Assembly: GCF_014236655.1 (NCBI RefSeq) | Contig: NZ_JACMYG010000006.1 | Location: 219,061 to 283,060 of the forward strand | DNA: 64,000 nucleotides | Direction: 5' to 3' | Source: Pseudomonas kielensis | Lineage (GTDB): Bacteria; Pseudomonadota; Gammaproteobacteria; Pseudomonadales; Pseudomonadaceae | Part shown: piece by piece, positions 48,063 to 56,002 of the stretch | Position numbering within the stretch: the first letter of the stretch is position 1 | Layout of the letters: the number at the start of each line of letters is the position of its first letter | Program-made: the position numbers and the translations under genes | Notes under the pieces: generated by a model | Seen by the model: only the letters and a program-made list of their open reading frames with translations | What the model was told of the DNA's origin: nothing | The model's database searches: none

Positions 48063-48169
48063 AGCATTTTTCCGCTCAAAGCGCATTTGGCCGCGCTGTC
48101 AAGACGCGGCGATTGCCTGCAAGGCCGGCAAAGCACGCGTAACTCACGGAAAGTCATAAGGAATTGACT

Positions 48170-49213
48170 GTGTCACGACTCTTCAGGAAAAAACCTAGCA
48201 CACTCTTGGGTATCGATATCGGCGCCACCTCGGTCAGGCTGGTCGAATTGAGCCGCTCAGGCACGTGTTATCGGCTCGAGGCCTACGCAATAGAGGCGTT
48301 GCCGGCGAACGCGGTGGTCGAGTCCGCCATTGTCCAGGTGGAGGTCGTGGGGCAGGCATTGGCCCGCGCGTGGCTGAAAGCCGGGACCCGGGTACGCAAT
48401 GTTGCGGTGGCAGTTTGCGGATCGACGGTCATCACCAAGACCCTGGAAATGCCAGCGGGCATGTCCAGCGATGACCTGGAAATCGAACTAAAGCTGGACG
48501 CGGACCAGTACATCCCCTATCCCCTCGGTGACGTGGCCCTGGATTTTCAGATCCAGGGAATCTCGCGGCACAATCCGGGGCAGGTCGAGGTGTTGTTGGC
48601 GGCCTGTCGCAAGGACCATGTCGAGCTGCTTGAGGCCGTGTTGGAACTGGCCGGGCTGACGGCGCGGGTGGTGGATGTCCAGGCGCATGCGCTGGCGCGT
48701 TGCGTGGATCGGCTGGCAGCGCAACTGGGCGGTGTCCGGGGACTGTCGTTGGTGGCGCTGGTCGAGATTGGCAACGGACTGTCGACAGTCAGCGTGATAG
48801 GCGATGGCCAGATCCTGTACGCCCGCGAGCTGCTGCCGGGTGCGCACCCACTGAGCCAGGTCAGTGAGCCGAGCTACGGGGTCGAATTCGAGCCGGCAGG
48901 ATGGGCGACGCAGCCGGACGGGCAGGACCTGCTTCCCGATGCGCAGGCATTGGCGCACCAGCTATCGCACGCATTGCAGGCGTTTTTCGCCCTGGGCCAG
49001 CACAGCGCAGTCGAGCATATCCTGCTGGCCGCAGAGGCCTGTGCGGTGGCCGGGCTGGATCGCCTGCTCGAACAGCACCTGGGCATCCCGACCCGCGTGG
49101 CCAACCCTTTTGCCGGCATGACGCTGGGCAGTGCGGTCGATGCTACGGCGCTGGCCCACAACGCGCCCGGGTTGCTGATCGCCTGCGGTCTGGCGTTAAG
49201 GAGCTTTGACTGA
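48170..49213 (+). CDS. pilM: Type IV pilus inner-membrane platform protein PilM
   Basis: This 347-residue actin-like cytosolic ATP-binding protein couples the PilB/T motors to PilN. The start is the GTG at 48170, 7 bases after AAGGA. A TTG at 48164 is only 1 base away from it. LGIDIGATSVRLVELSR is the phosphate-1 loop. Later blocks are VAVCGSTVITKTLEMP, DQYIPYPLGDVALDF and FAGMTLGSAVD. It heads pilMNOPQ and overlaps pilN by one base (TGATG). Confidence 0.94.
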   Translation: MSRLFRKKPSTLLGIDIGATSVRLVELSRSGTCYRLEAYAIEALPANAVVESAIVQVEVVGQALARAWLKAGTRVRNVAVAVCGSTVITKTLEMPAGMSSDDLEIELKLDADQYIPYPLGDVALDFQIQGISRHNPGQVEVLLAACRKDHVELLEAVLELAGLTARVVDVQAHALARCVDRLAAQLGGVRGLSLVALVEIGNGLSTVSVIGDGQILYARELLPGAHPLSQVSEPSYGVEFEPAGWATQPDGQDLLPDAQALAHQLSHALQAFFALGQHSAVEHILLAAEACAVAGLDRLLEQHLGIPTRVANPFAGMTLGSAVDATALAHNAPGLLIACGLALRSFD

Positions 49214-49770
49214 TGGCTGGGATCAATCTTCTGCCATGGCGTGATAGGCAGCGTGCGGCGCGGCACCAACATTTCTTGTGTCTACTGGTCGGGATCGCCG
49301 TGGTTGGGACCTGCTTCATCGCGCTGGGCGAGCGTGTTCTTGACCGCGCCACCGAGCAGCAAACCTCGCGCAACGCCTACCTCGCTACCCTGATCGCCAA
49401 CCTGGATGAGCAGGTCGGCCAGATCAACGATCTGCAAGCCCGGCGCGAGCAGTTGCTGGCGCGGCTGCAGATCATTCAGGGCCTGCAAGGCAATCGATCG
49501 GCCAGCGTCAGGCTCTTCGATCAATTGGCCCGCGTGCTGCCCGATGGTGTGTATTTCACCGAGTTGGGGAGGCGCGGCAAAACGCTGTCGATCAGCGGTG
49601 TGGCCGAGTCCAATCACCAGGTTTCGCGGCTCCTGCGTCGCCTTGCGGCCGCGGGCGACCTGGCTGTTCCTGTGCTGGAGGAGGTCAAGGCGCAAAGCGC
49701 TGGCGACGAAGGCTCGGCCAGTGTTTTCCGCTTGACCGTGGCCCAGGCGCAAGCGGGCGCGCAGGCATGA
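49213..49770 (+). CDS. pilN: Type IV pilus assembly protein PilN
   Basis: This 185-residue bitopic protein has the cytosolic N-terminus MAGINLLPWRDRQ, whose INLLPWR motif binds PilM. One helix (about 21-41, FLCLLVGIAVVGTCFIALGE) and a periplasmic coiled coil (45-100, DEQVGQINDLQARREQLLARLQ) with a ferredoxin-like domain follow. It is coupled to pilM and pilO by overlaps. Confidence 0.94.
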   Translation: MAGINLLPWRDRQRAARHQHFLCLLVGIAVVGTCFIALGERVLDRATEQQTSRNAYLATLIANLDEQVGQINDLQARREQLLARLQIIQGLQGNRSASVRLFDQLARVLPDGVYFTELGRRGKTLSISGVAESNHQVSRLLRRLAAAGDLAVPVLEEVKAQSAGDEGSASVFRLTVAQAQAGAQA

Positions 49771-50372
49771 GGCGGTTGTCTTGGTCGAGTCTCGATAGCC
49801 TGGACATGCACAACGTGGCGGCCTGGCCGGTGCTGGGTAAAACCCTGCTGGGCGTGCTGGTGATGGTGGTGGTGCTGGTCCTGGGGTACAGCTTTCACCT
49901 GCGTGAACTGCAGGCGCGCCTGGTATTTGCCCGTGCCGGGGAGGCCGAGCTGAAGCAGGTCTTTGTGAGCAAGGCGCATCAGGCAGCCCATTTGCAGGCT
50001 CACCTCGAACAGATGAGGGCTATGGAAAGCGACTTCGCCACGCTGTTGCGACAACTGCCCGGCGACAGTGAAGTGCCGGGGTTGCTGGAGGACATCAGTC
50101 GCACTGGCTTGGGCAGTGGTCTGGAGTTCGAAGAGATCAAGCTGTTGCCTGAGGTCGATCAGCCGTTCTACATCGAGCTGCCTATCCAGATCCGCGCGAC
50201 GGGGTCCTACCATGACCTGGCGACGTTCGTCAGCGCTGTCTCGGCCTTGCCGCGCATCGTCACCCTGCACGACTTCAGCATTCGCCCGCTGGATTCGAGC
50301 GAGGGGCCGACGCTGCGCATGAATCTTCTGGCAAGAACCTATCGCTCCGCCGACAAGGGGCAGCAACCTTGA
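49767..50372 (+). CDS. pilO: Type IV pilus assembly protein PilO
   Basis: This 201-residue bitopic protein forms heterodimers with PilN. A cytosolic leader (1-20) is followed by a helix near 24-44 (TLLGVLVMVVVLVLGYSFHL), a coiled coil (45-100) and a ferredoxin-like domain. EEIKLLPEVDQPFYIELPI and GSYHDLATFVSAVSALPRIV are typical of PilO. ATG overlaps pilN by 4 bases, and its TGA overlaps the TTG of pilP. Confidence 0.93.
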   Translation: MRRLSWSSLDSLDMHNVAAWPVLGKTLLGVLVMVVVLVLGYSFHLRELQARLVFARAGEAELKQVFVSKAHQAAHLQAHLEQMRAMESDFATLLRQLPGDSEVPGLLEDISRTGLGSGLEFEEIKLLPEVDQPFYIELPIQIRATGSYHDLATFVSAVSALPRIVTLHDFSIRPLDSSEGPTLRMNLLARTYRSADKGQQP

Positions 50373-50896
50373 GCGCGGCACGTTGCTGGTGCTCGGCGTT
50401 GTTGTTGGGTGGCCTGGCTGGCTGTGGCGGCGAGCGCGATTTCAGTGACCTGGACAGCTTCATGGACGACGTGCGCCTTTACTCCCCCAGTCCTCTGGAA
50501 ACCATGCCGACGTCGGCGTCGTACCCAGTGTTCAGTTACGGCGCGGCGTCGCTGCGCAGTCCGTTCTCGGCGCAGGTTGCGGCGGGCGAAGAGGGGCTGG
50601 TGCGGGGCGAACCAAGGGGTGAGCCGGATCGGCAACGACCCCGCCAGTACCTCGAACGCTTCAGCATCGAGCAGTTTGAAATGGTCGGCACCATGGTCAG
50701 TGCCTCGGGAGCGTATGCCTTGCTGCGCGGTGCGGGTGCGGTGCATCGGCTCAAGGTGGGTGACTACCTGGGGCGCAACGAGGGTCGGGTGGTGTCCGTC
50801 AGCGAGACCCGGGTCGAGGTGGTCGAGTTGGTGCCCGATGGCCAGGGTGCCTGGCTGGAACGACCGCGCAGCCTTTCCTTGAACGCGCACTCCTAG
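50369..50896 (+). CDS. pilP: Type IV pilus assembly lipoprotein PilP
   Basis: This 175-residue lipoprotein has lipobox LLGGLAGC at about residues 12-19 and links PilNO to the secretin PilQ. The start is a TTG inside TTGA overlapping the pilO stop. The C-terminal beta domain has FEMVGTMVSASGAYALLRGAGAVHRLKVGDYLG, which fits PilP proteins. The intervening segment 60-90 is disordered and Arg/Glu/Pro-rich. Confidence 0.92.
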   Translation: MSAARCWCSALLLGGLAGCGGERDFSDLDSFMDDVRLYSPSPLETMPTSASYPVFSYGAASLRSPFSAQVAAGEEGLVRGEPRGEPDRQRPRQYLERFSIEQFEMVGTMVSASGAYALLRGAGAVHRLKVGDYLGRNEGRVVSVSETRVEVVELVPDGQGAWLERPRSLSLNAHS

Positions 50897-50909
50897 TGGA
50901 GCTCTAACC

Positions 50910-52280
50910 ATGTACAGGATTTTTTCGACCCTCGGTGTGGTGCTTTGGATGGCGCTGCTGTCACCGGGGTTGCAGGCCAATTCCAGGGCGCTGGATCTTG
51001 TCGCGCCGCCGGGCGATCAGCACACCGAGGGTCTTGCCTATGGCGGTGAAAGGCTGTCGTTGAATTTCCAGGACATCGAAGTGCGTTCGGTACTGCAACT
51101 GATCGCCGACTTCACTGGCCTCAACCTGGTGGCCAGCGACTCGGTGCAGGGCAGCATCACGCTGCGCCTGGATAACGTGCCCTGGGACCAGGCGCTGGAC
51201 CTGGTACTCAAGACCAAGGGCCTGGACCAGCGTCGGGTCGGCAACGTCCTGCTGATCGCCCCGGCACAGGAAATTGCCGCCCGTGAGCGTCAGACGCTGG
51301 AGTCGCAGCGGCAACTGGCCGAGCTCGCCCCGCTGCGGCGTGAGCTGTTGCAGGTCAACTACGCCAAGGCCGCTGACATAGCCCGGCTGTTCCAGTCAGT
51401 CACCAATGCCCAGGACCGGCCCGACGAGCGAGGCACGCTGACGGTGGATGAGCGGACCAACCACCTCATCGCCTTCCAGACCCAGGATCGACTGGACGAA
51501 CTGCGTCGGATCGTCACGCAGCTGGATGTGCCGGTACGCCAGGTGATGATCGAGGCGCGGATCGTCGAGGCCAATGTCGATTACGACAAGAGCCTGGGCG
51601 TGCGCTGGGGTGGTGCGATGAGGAGGGGCAACTGGAGTGCCTCCGGGGTTGGCGGCAATGAAGCGGCTCTGCTCGGCTCCGGCAGCGCGCCATTCGTCGA
51701 TATGGGGGCGGTGGGGGCTACCTCGGGACTTGGCATTGCCTTCATTACCGACAACCTGTTGCTCGACCTTGAGCTGTCAGCCATGGAAAAGACCGGCAAC
51801 GGCGAAGTCGTCTCGCAACCCAAGGTGGTGACTGCCGACAAGGAGACCGCGAAGATCCTCAAGGGCACCGAAATCCCCTATCAGGAGGCCAGTTCCAGCG
51901 GCGCCACTTCGGTGTCGTTCAAGGAGGCTTCGTTGTCGCTGGAGGTGACGCCGCAGATCACCCCGGACAACCGCATCATCATGGAGGTCAAGGTCACCAA
52001 GGACGAGCCCGATTACTTGAACAAGGTGCAGGATGTGCCGCCGATCAAGAAAAACGAGGTCAATGCCAAGGTGTTGGTGGTCGATGGCGAAACCATCGTG
52101 ATAGGTGGGGTTTTCTCAAATACTCAAAGCAAGGTTGTAGATAAAGTGCCATTTCTTGGTGATGTGCCGTATCTTGGCCGCCTTTTCCGGCGTGACGTGG
52201 TGTCGGAGAAAAAATCCGAGCTGCTGGTATTTCTCACTCCGCGTATCATGAATAACCAGGCGATTGCTGTGAGTCATTGA
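50910..52280 (+). CDS. pilQ: Type IV pilus secretin PilQ, short form
   Basis: This 456-residue outer-membrane secretin has a signal peptide ([16 protein letters not shown]). It goes almost directly into the N0/STN-like domain ([20 protein letters not shown], residues 50-110), an N1 domain ([17 protein letters not shown]) and the secretin beta barrel ([50 protein letters not shown]). P. aeruginosa PilQ is about 714 residues with two AMIN domains before N0. There is no room for them here. GGAG precedes the ATG. The gene ends 4 bases before aroK. Confidence 0.94.
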   Translation: MYRIFSTLGVVLWMALLSPGLQANSRALDLVAPPGDQHTEGLAYGGERLSLNFQDIEVRSVLQLIADFTGLNLVASDSVQGSITLRLDNVPWDQALDLVLKTKGLDQRRVGNVLLIAPAQEIAARERQTLESQRQLAELAPLRRELLQVNYAKAADIARLFQSVTNAQDRPDERGTLTVDERTNHLIAFQTQDRLDELRRIVTQLDVPVRQVMIEARIVEANVDYDKSLGVRWGGAMRRGNWSASGVGGNEAALLGSGSAPFVDMGAVGATSGLGIAFITDNLLLDLELSAMEKTGNGEVVSQPKVVTADKETAKILKGTEIPYQEASSSGATSVSFKEASLSLEVTPQITPDNRIIMEVKVTKDEPDYLNKVQDVPPIKKNEVNAKVLVVDGETIVIGGVFSNTQSKVVDKVPFLGDVPYLGRLFRRDVVSEKKSELLVFLTPRIMNNQAIAVSH

Positions 52281-52284
52281 TTCT

Positions 52285-52803
52285 GTGCGAAATTTGATTC
52301 TTGTTGGGCCAATGGGTGCGGGTAAAAGCACCATCGGCCGCTTGTTGGCCAAAGAGCTGCGTCTGCCGTTCAAGGATTCCGATAAGGAAATTGAATTGCG
52401 CACCGGCGCCAATATCCCGTGGATCTTCGATAAGGAAGGCGAGCCCGGCTTTCGTGACCGCGAGCAGGCGATGATCGCCGAACTCTGCGAGCTCGATGGC
52501 GTGGTGCTGGCGACCGGCGGTGGCGCGGTCATGCGCGAAGCCAATCGTCGGGCACTGCACGCCGGCGGTCGCGTCGTCTATTTGCACGCCTCGGTCGAGC
52601 AGCAGGTCGGGCGCACCGCGCGCGACCGCAATCGTCCCTTGCTGCGTACCGCTGATCCGGAAAAAACCCTGCGTGACTTGCTGGCCCTGCGCGACCCGCT
52701 GTATCGGGAAATCGCCGACCTGGTGGTGCAAACCGATGAGCGGCCACCGCGGATGGTGGTGCTGGATATTCTGGAACGCTTGCAGCAGCTACCTCCCCGT
52801 TAA
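52285..52803 (+). CDS. aroK: Shikimate kinase
   Basis: This 172-residue kinase phosphorylates shikimate (chorismate pathway). Walker A is [12 protein letters not shown] (residues 8-19), the shikimate site [18 protein letters not shown], and the lid [11 protein letters not shown]. The start is a GTG 4 bases after the pilQ stop. The link of aroK-aroB to pilQ is conserved across gammaproteobacteria. Confidence 0.97.
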   Translation: MRNLILVGPMGAGKSTIGRLLAKELRLPFKDSDKEIELRTGANIPWIFDKEGEPGFRDREQAMIAELCELDGVVLATGGGAVMREANRRALHAGGRVVYLHASVEQQVGRTARDRNRPLLRTADPEKTLRDLLALRDPLYREIADLVVQTDERPPRMVVLDILERLQQLPPR

Positions 52804-52950
52804 TACGCAGGGCGAAATGCGCTATCCTCGGCGTCGCGCCATGGCGGCCGTCAGGTGTGGCGCATGGCTAGCGCGCCACGTCACACAGGCAGACGTGGCC
52901 AGTCGATAACATAAGGCAGGACGCCTGATTCCAACTTACTGTGGGGACAC

Positions 52951-54051
52951 ATGCAGACACTTAAGGTTGATCTAGGCGAGCGTAGCTACCCGATCCATAT
53001 TGGCGAAGGGTTGCTGGATCAGCCCGAGTTGCTGGCGCCGCACATCGCCGGACGGCAGGTGGCAATCATCTCCAACGAGACCGTTGCCCCGCTGTACCTG
53101 GAGCGCCTGACTCGCAGCCTGGCCCAGTTCTCGGTAATTTCCGTGGTGCTGCCCGACGGCGAAGCCTTCAAGAACTGGGAAACCCTGCAAAGCATTTTTG
53201 ACGGCCTGCTGACTGCGCGCCATGACCGCCGCACCACCGTGATCGCCTTGGGCGGCGGAGTGATTGGCGACATGGCCGGGTTCGCTGCCGCCTGTTACCA
53301 GCGTGGCGTGGACTTCATCCAGATACCGACCACCCTGTTGTCGCAAGTCGACTCCTCGGTGGGCGGCAAGACCGGTATCAACCATCCGCTGGGCAAGAAC
53401 ATGGTCGGCGCCTTCTATCAGCCCAATGTGGTGCTGATCGATACCGCCACCCTCAATACTCTGCCGGCGCGCGAGCTGTCCGCGGGCCTGGCCGAAGTCA
53501 TCAAGTACGGCTTGATCTGCGACGAGCCGTTCCTCTCCTGGCTTGAAGAAAACGTTGACCGGCTGCGGGCCCTGGACCAGGAGGCCCTGACCTATGCGAT
53601 CGCGCGCTCCTGCGCAGCCAAGGCTGCGGTGGTCGGTGCCGACGAGCGAGAGACCGGCGTGCGCGCCACTCTCAACCTGGGGCACACCTTCGGTCACGCC
53701 ATCGAAACCCACATGGGCTATGGTGTGTGGCTCCATGGTGAGGCAGTCGCTGCTGGCACCGTAATGGCCCTGGAAATGTCCTCGCGCCTGGGCTGGATCA
53801 CTCCCGAGGAGCGTGACCGTGGCATTGCCCTGTTCCTGCGCGCCGGGTTGCCGGTGGTTCCGCCGCCAGAGATGAGCGAAGCCGATTTTCTCGAGCACAT
53901 GGCAATCGACAAGAAAGTAATCGACGGGCGCCTGCGCCTGGTGCTGTTGCGCCGCATGGGCGAGGCAGTCGTGACCGACGATTATCCGAAAGAGATTTTA
54001 CAGGCAACGCTGGGAGCGGATTACCGCGCCCTGGCTCAGCTGAAAGGTTAA
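52951..54051 (+). CDS. aroB: 3-dehydroquinate synthase
   Basis: This 366-residue NAD+- and zinc-dependent enzyme makes 3-dehydroquinate from DAHP. Motifs are [30 protein letters not shown], the [20 protein letters not shown] block (split here), EVIKYGLI (metal Glu), [11 protein letters not shown] and GEAVAAG. GTGGGGAC precedes the ATG. It lies 147 bases after aroK. That gap has no gene and may hold a promoter. Confidence 0.97.
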   Translation: MQTLKVDLGERSYPIHIGEGLLDQPELLAPHIAGRQVAIISNETVAPLYLERLTRSLAQFSVISVVLPDGEAFKNWETLQSIFDGLLTARHDRRTTVIALGGGVIGDMAGFAAACYQRGVDFIQIPTTLLSQVDSSVGGKTGINHPLGKNMVGAFYQPNVVLIDTATLNTLPARELSAGLAEVIKYGLICDEPFLSWLEENVDRLRALDQEALTYAIARSCAAKAAVVGADERETGVRATLNLGHTFGHAIETHMGYGVWLHGEAVAAGTVMALEMSSRLGWITPEERDRGIALFLRAGLPVVPPPEMSEADFLEHMAIDKKVIDGRLRLVLLRRMGEAVVTDDYPKEILQATLGADYRALAQLKG

Positions 54052-54061
54052 TAAGATCACA

Positions 54062-55654
54062 ATGACCAGTTTGCATGCCGACGAGGCGTTCCTAGGCCAC
54101 TACCAGTTGAACCACGACCCTTTTGCTCCGCGGGTGCCTGGCTTCAAGTTTTTCCCTGCCCAGCGCAAGCCGGTGCTGGGGCAACTGCATCACCTGGCCC
54201 GCTACAGCCAGTTGTTGCTGGTGGTCACTGGCCCGCTGGGCAGTGGCAAGACCCTGTTGCGTCAGGCGCTCGTGGCCAGCACCAACAAGCAGTCGGTGCA
54301 GAGCGTGGTGGTTTCCGCCCGTGGTGCCGGCGACGCGGCGGGTGTGCTGCGTCAGGTCGCCCAGTCCCTGGACGTCGCCCAGGCGGAAGTCGGTGCGATC
54401 CTCAAGCAAGTGGTGCAACTGGCGCTGACTGGCCAGGAAGTCTATCTGCTGGTGGATGACGCCGAGCAGCTCGACGAATCGGCGCTTGAGGCCTTGCTGG
54501 CCCTGGCTGCTGGCGCCCCGGAAGGCCGTCCGCATGTGTTCCTGTTTGGCGAGCCTTCGCTGATCGCCGGGCTTGAGCAGTTGAGCACCGAGGAAGAGCG
54601 CTTCCACGTGATCGAACTGCAGCCCTACGCGGAAGAAGAAACCCGCGAATACCTGGCCCAGCGTCTTGAAGGGGCGGGCCGGGGAATCGAACTTTTTACC
54701 GCTAATCAGATCTCTGAGATTCACGAAAGCTCCGACGGCTGGCCTGGAAACATCAACCAGGTTGCCCGCGATGCGATGATCGAAGCCATGATTGCTAGCC
54801 GCTCCGCGGTCAAGCGTCCAAGTATGGGGTTCAACATGCCGAAGAAACACGTATTGGCGATATCCGCCGTAGTCTTGGTCGCGGTGGCTGCCGCCTGGTT
54901 GCTGCCAGGTCGCAACAAGACACCAACCACCGGGGCACCTGCCAACGAACAGGCGCAACTGCCCCTGGGTCAGGGTGCCAATGGCGGTGCGCCGTCGGTC
55001 GAATTCGCTGGCAATACCCAGCCAATGCCCCTGCCGTTGGTCGGCCAGTCGCAGCCGGTGATGCGCGGCCCCTTGGCTGAAGCTGCCGGTGGCATCACGG
55101 AAGGCGATGATGGCGTGCCGCTAGAGGGCTCCAGCAGCGTTCCGCCGACCGTGACCACCATTGCCCCGCCAAGCGGCGTTGCAGCCGGTCCTGCGCCTAC
55201 GCCAGCGGCCAAGCCAGTGCCTGCGCCAACCCAGGTTGCGACCGCCAAGCCTGCCCCGGCCCCGACCCCGGTGGCCAAGCCAGCACCAGCGCCTGTGGCC
55301 AAGCCAGCGCCGGTGACCAAACCGGTGGAGAAACCAGCCACTGTCGCCAAGGCGGCACCGGCAGCCGGTGGCAGCTGGTACGCCGGTCAGAAGCCGGGTA
55401 ACTACGTGGTGCAAATCCTCGGCACCAGCTCGGAAGCCGCGGCCCAGAGCTTCGTCAAGGAGCAGGGCGGCGAGTACCGTTATTTCAAGAAAGTCCTCAA
55501 CGGCAAGCCGCTTTACGTCATCACCTACGGTAACTTCGCCAACCGCGATGCCGCCGTATCCGCCATCAAGGCCTTGCCAGCGAAGGTTCAGGCTGGTAAA
55601 CCTTGGCCTCGCTCTGTCGCCAGCGTCCAACAAGAACTGGCAACAGCTCGCTGA
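54062..55654 (+). CDS. AAA ATPase / SPOR-domain protein (DamX-like)
   Basis: This 530-residue protein has an N-terminal ExeA-like AAA domain (1-260) with Walker A TGPLGSGKTLL and Walker B VYLLVDDAEQLDE. One helix follows (near 265-285, HVLAISAVVLVAVAAAWLLP), then a Pro/Ala/Lys-rich periplasmic linker (290-435) and a C-terminal SPOR domain (about 440-525, YVVQILGTSSEAAAQSFVKEQ). The aroB-damX order of enterobacteria suggests the DamX cell-division role, but E. coli DamX lacks a full Walker ATPase. A cytosolic ATPase joined to a septal peptidoglycan binder is the notable feature. It starts 10 bases after aroB. Confidence 0.9.
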   Translation: MTSLHADEAFLGHYQLNHDPFAPRVPGFKFFPAQRKPVLGQLHHLARYSQLLLVVTGPLGSGKTLLRQALVASTNKQSVQSVVVSARGAGDAAGVLRQVAQSLDVAQAEVGAILKQVVQLALTGQEVYLLVDDAEQLDESALEALLALAAGAPEGRPHVFLFGEPSLIAGLEQLSTEEERFHVIELQPYAEEETREYLAQRLEGAGRGIELFTANQISEIHESSDGWPGNINQVARDAMIEAMIASRSAVKRPSMGFNMPKKHVLAISAVVLVAVAAAWLLPGRNKTPTTGAPANEQAQLPLGQGANGGAPSVEFAGNTQPMPLPLVGQSQPVMRGPLAEAAGGITEGDDGVPLEGSSSVPPTVTTIAPPSGVAAGPAPTPAAKPVPAPTQVATAKPAPAPTPVAKPAPAPVAKPAPVTKPVEKPATVAKAAPAAGGSWYAGQKPGNYVVQILGTSSEAAAQSFVKEQGGEYRYFKKVLNGKPLYVITYGNFANRDAAVSAIKALPAKVQAGKPWPRSVASVQQELATAR

Positions 55655-55705
55655 AGATTCGGCGGCCTTACCCAGGCCGCCTCTCCCGGCACCTCAAAAT
55701 TTCTG

Positions 55706-55737
55706 CAAGGCATGCTGCCCTCGGGCCGCGTGCCTTG
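55706..55737 (+). terminator. Hairpin after the DamX-like gene, possible terminator
   Basis: CAAGGCATGC pairs with GCGTGCCTTG (one G-U wobble) around a 12-base loop. It lies about 50 bases after the stop, but no T-run follows, so any termination would be weak or factor-dependent. Confidence 0.35.
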
Positions 55738-55864
55738 TGGTGTCTGCGTCACAGTAGTCTTTGAGTGGTTGCGGTCAGAATTAAAAAAAGTTTTGACTAG
55801 CACAGTAGATCGCTTTAAACCTTTCATAAATGCGACATAGATTTGCGACATTTCGTCGTCAAAT

Positions 55865-55893
55865 TTGTGAGCCTCTGTGTCGGTGTGTACAAT
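55865..55893 (+). promoter_or_regulatory. Sigma-70 promoter of gltBD
   Basis: TTGTGA (55865-55870), a 17-base spacer and TACAAT (55888-55893) are near-consensus with ideal spacing. Confidence 0.75.
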
Positions 55894-56002
55894 GACCTCC
55901 CTTTTGCCCCCGCAAAGCTGGCGTACGTTCGGCGTGGAAGGTAACTGGTTGAATTGAAAAGAAATTTGCCTCGTTAAGAGGCAGCCTGGTGAGAAAGTGT
56001 CT

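Larger units (their letters stand above)
55655..56002. other. 348-base gltB upstream region
   Basis: No gene is seen. Contents in order are a GC hairpin (55706-55737), an AT-rich stretch, and the direct repeat TGCGACAT at 55831-55838 and 55844-55851, 13 bases apart. A strong sigma-70 promoter (55865-55893) and a leader of about 100 bases to the gltB ATG follow. The repeats end 13 bases before the -35, a position suited to an activator. Confidence 0.55.

Noticed and set aside
48097..48102. Minus-strand TTGACA as the ponA -35
   Set aside because: 34 bases from the TATAAT, far outside the 16-18 base spacing.
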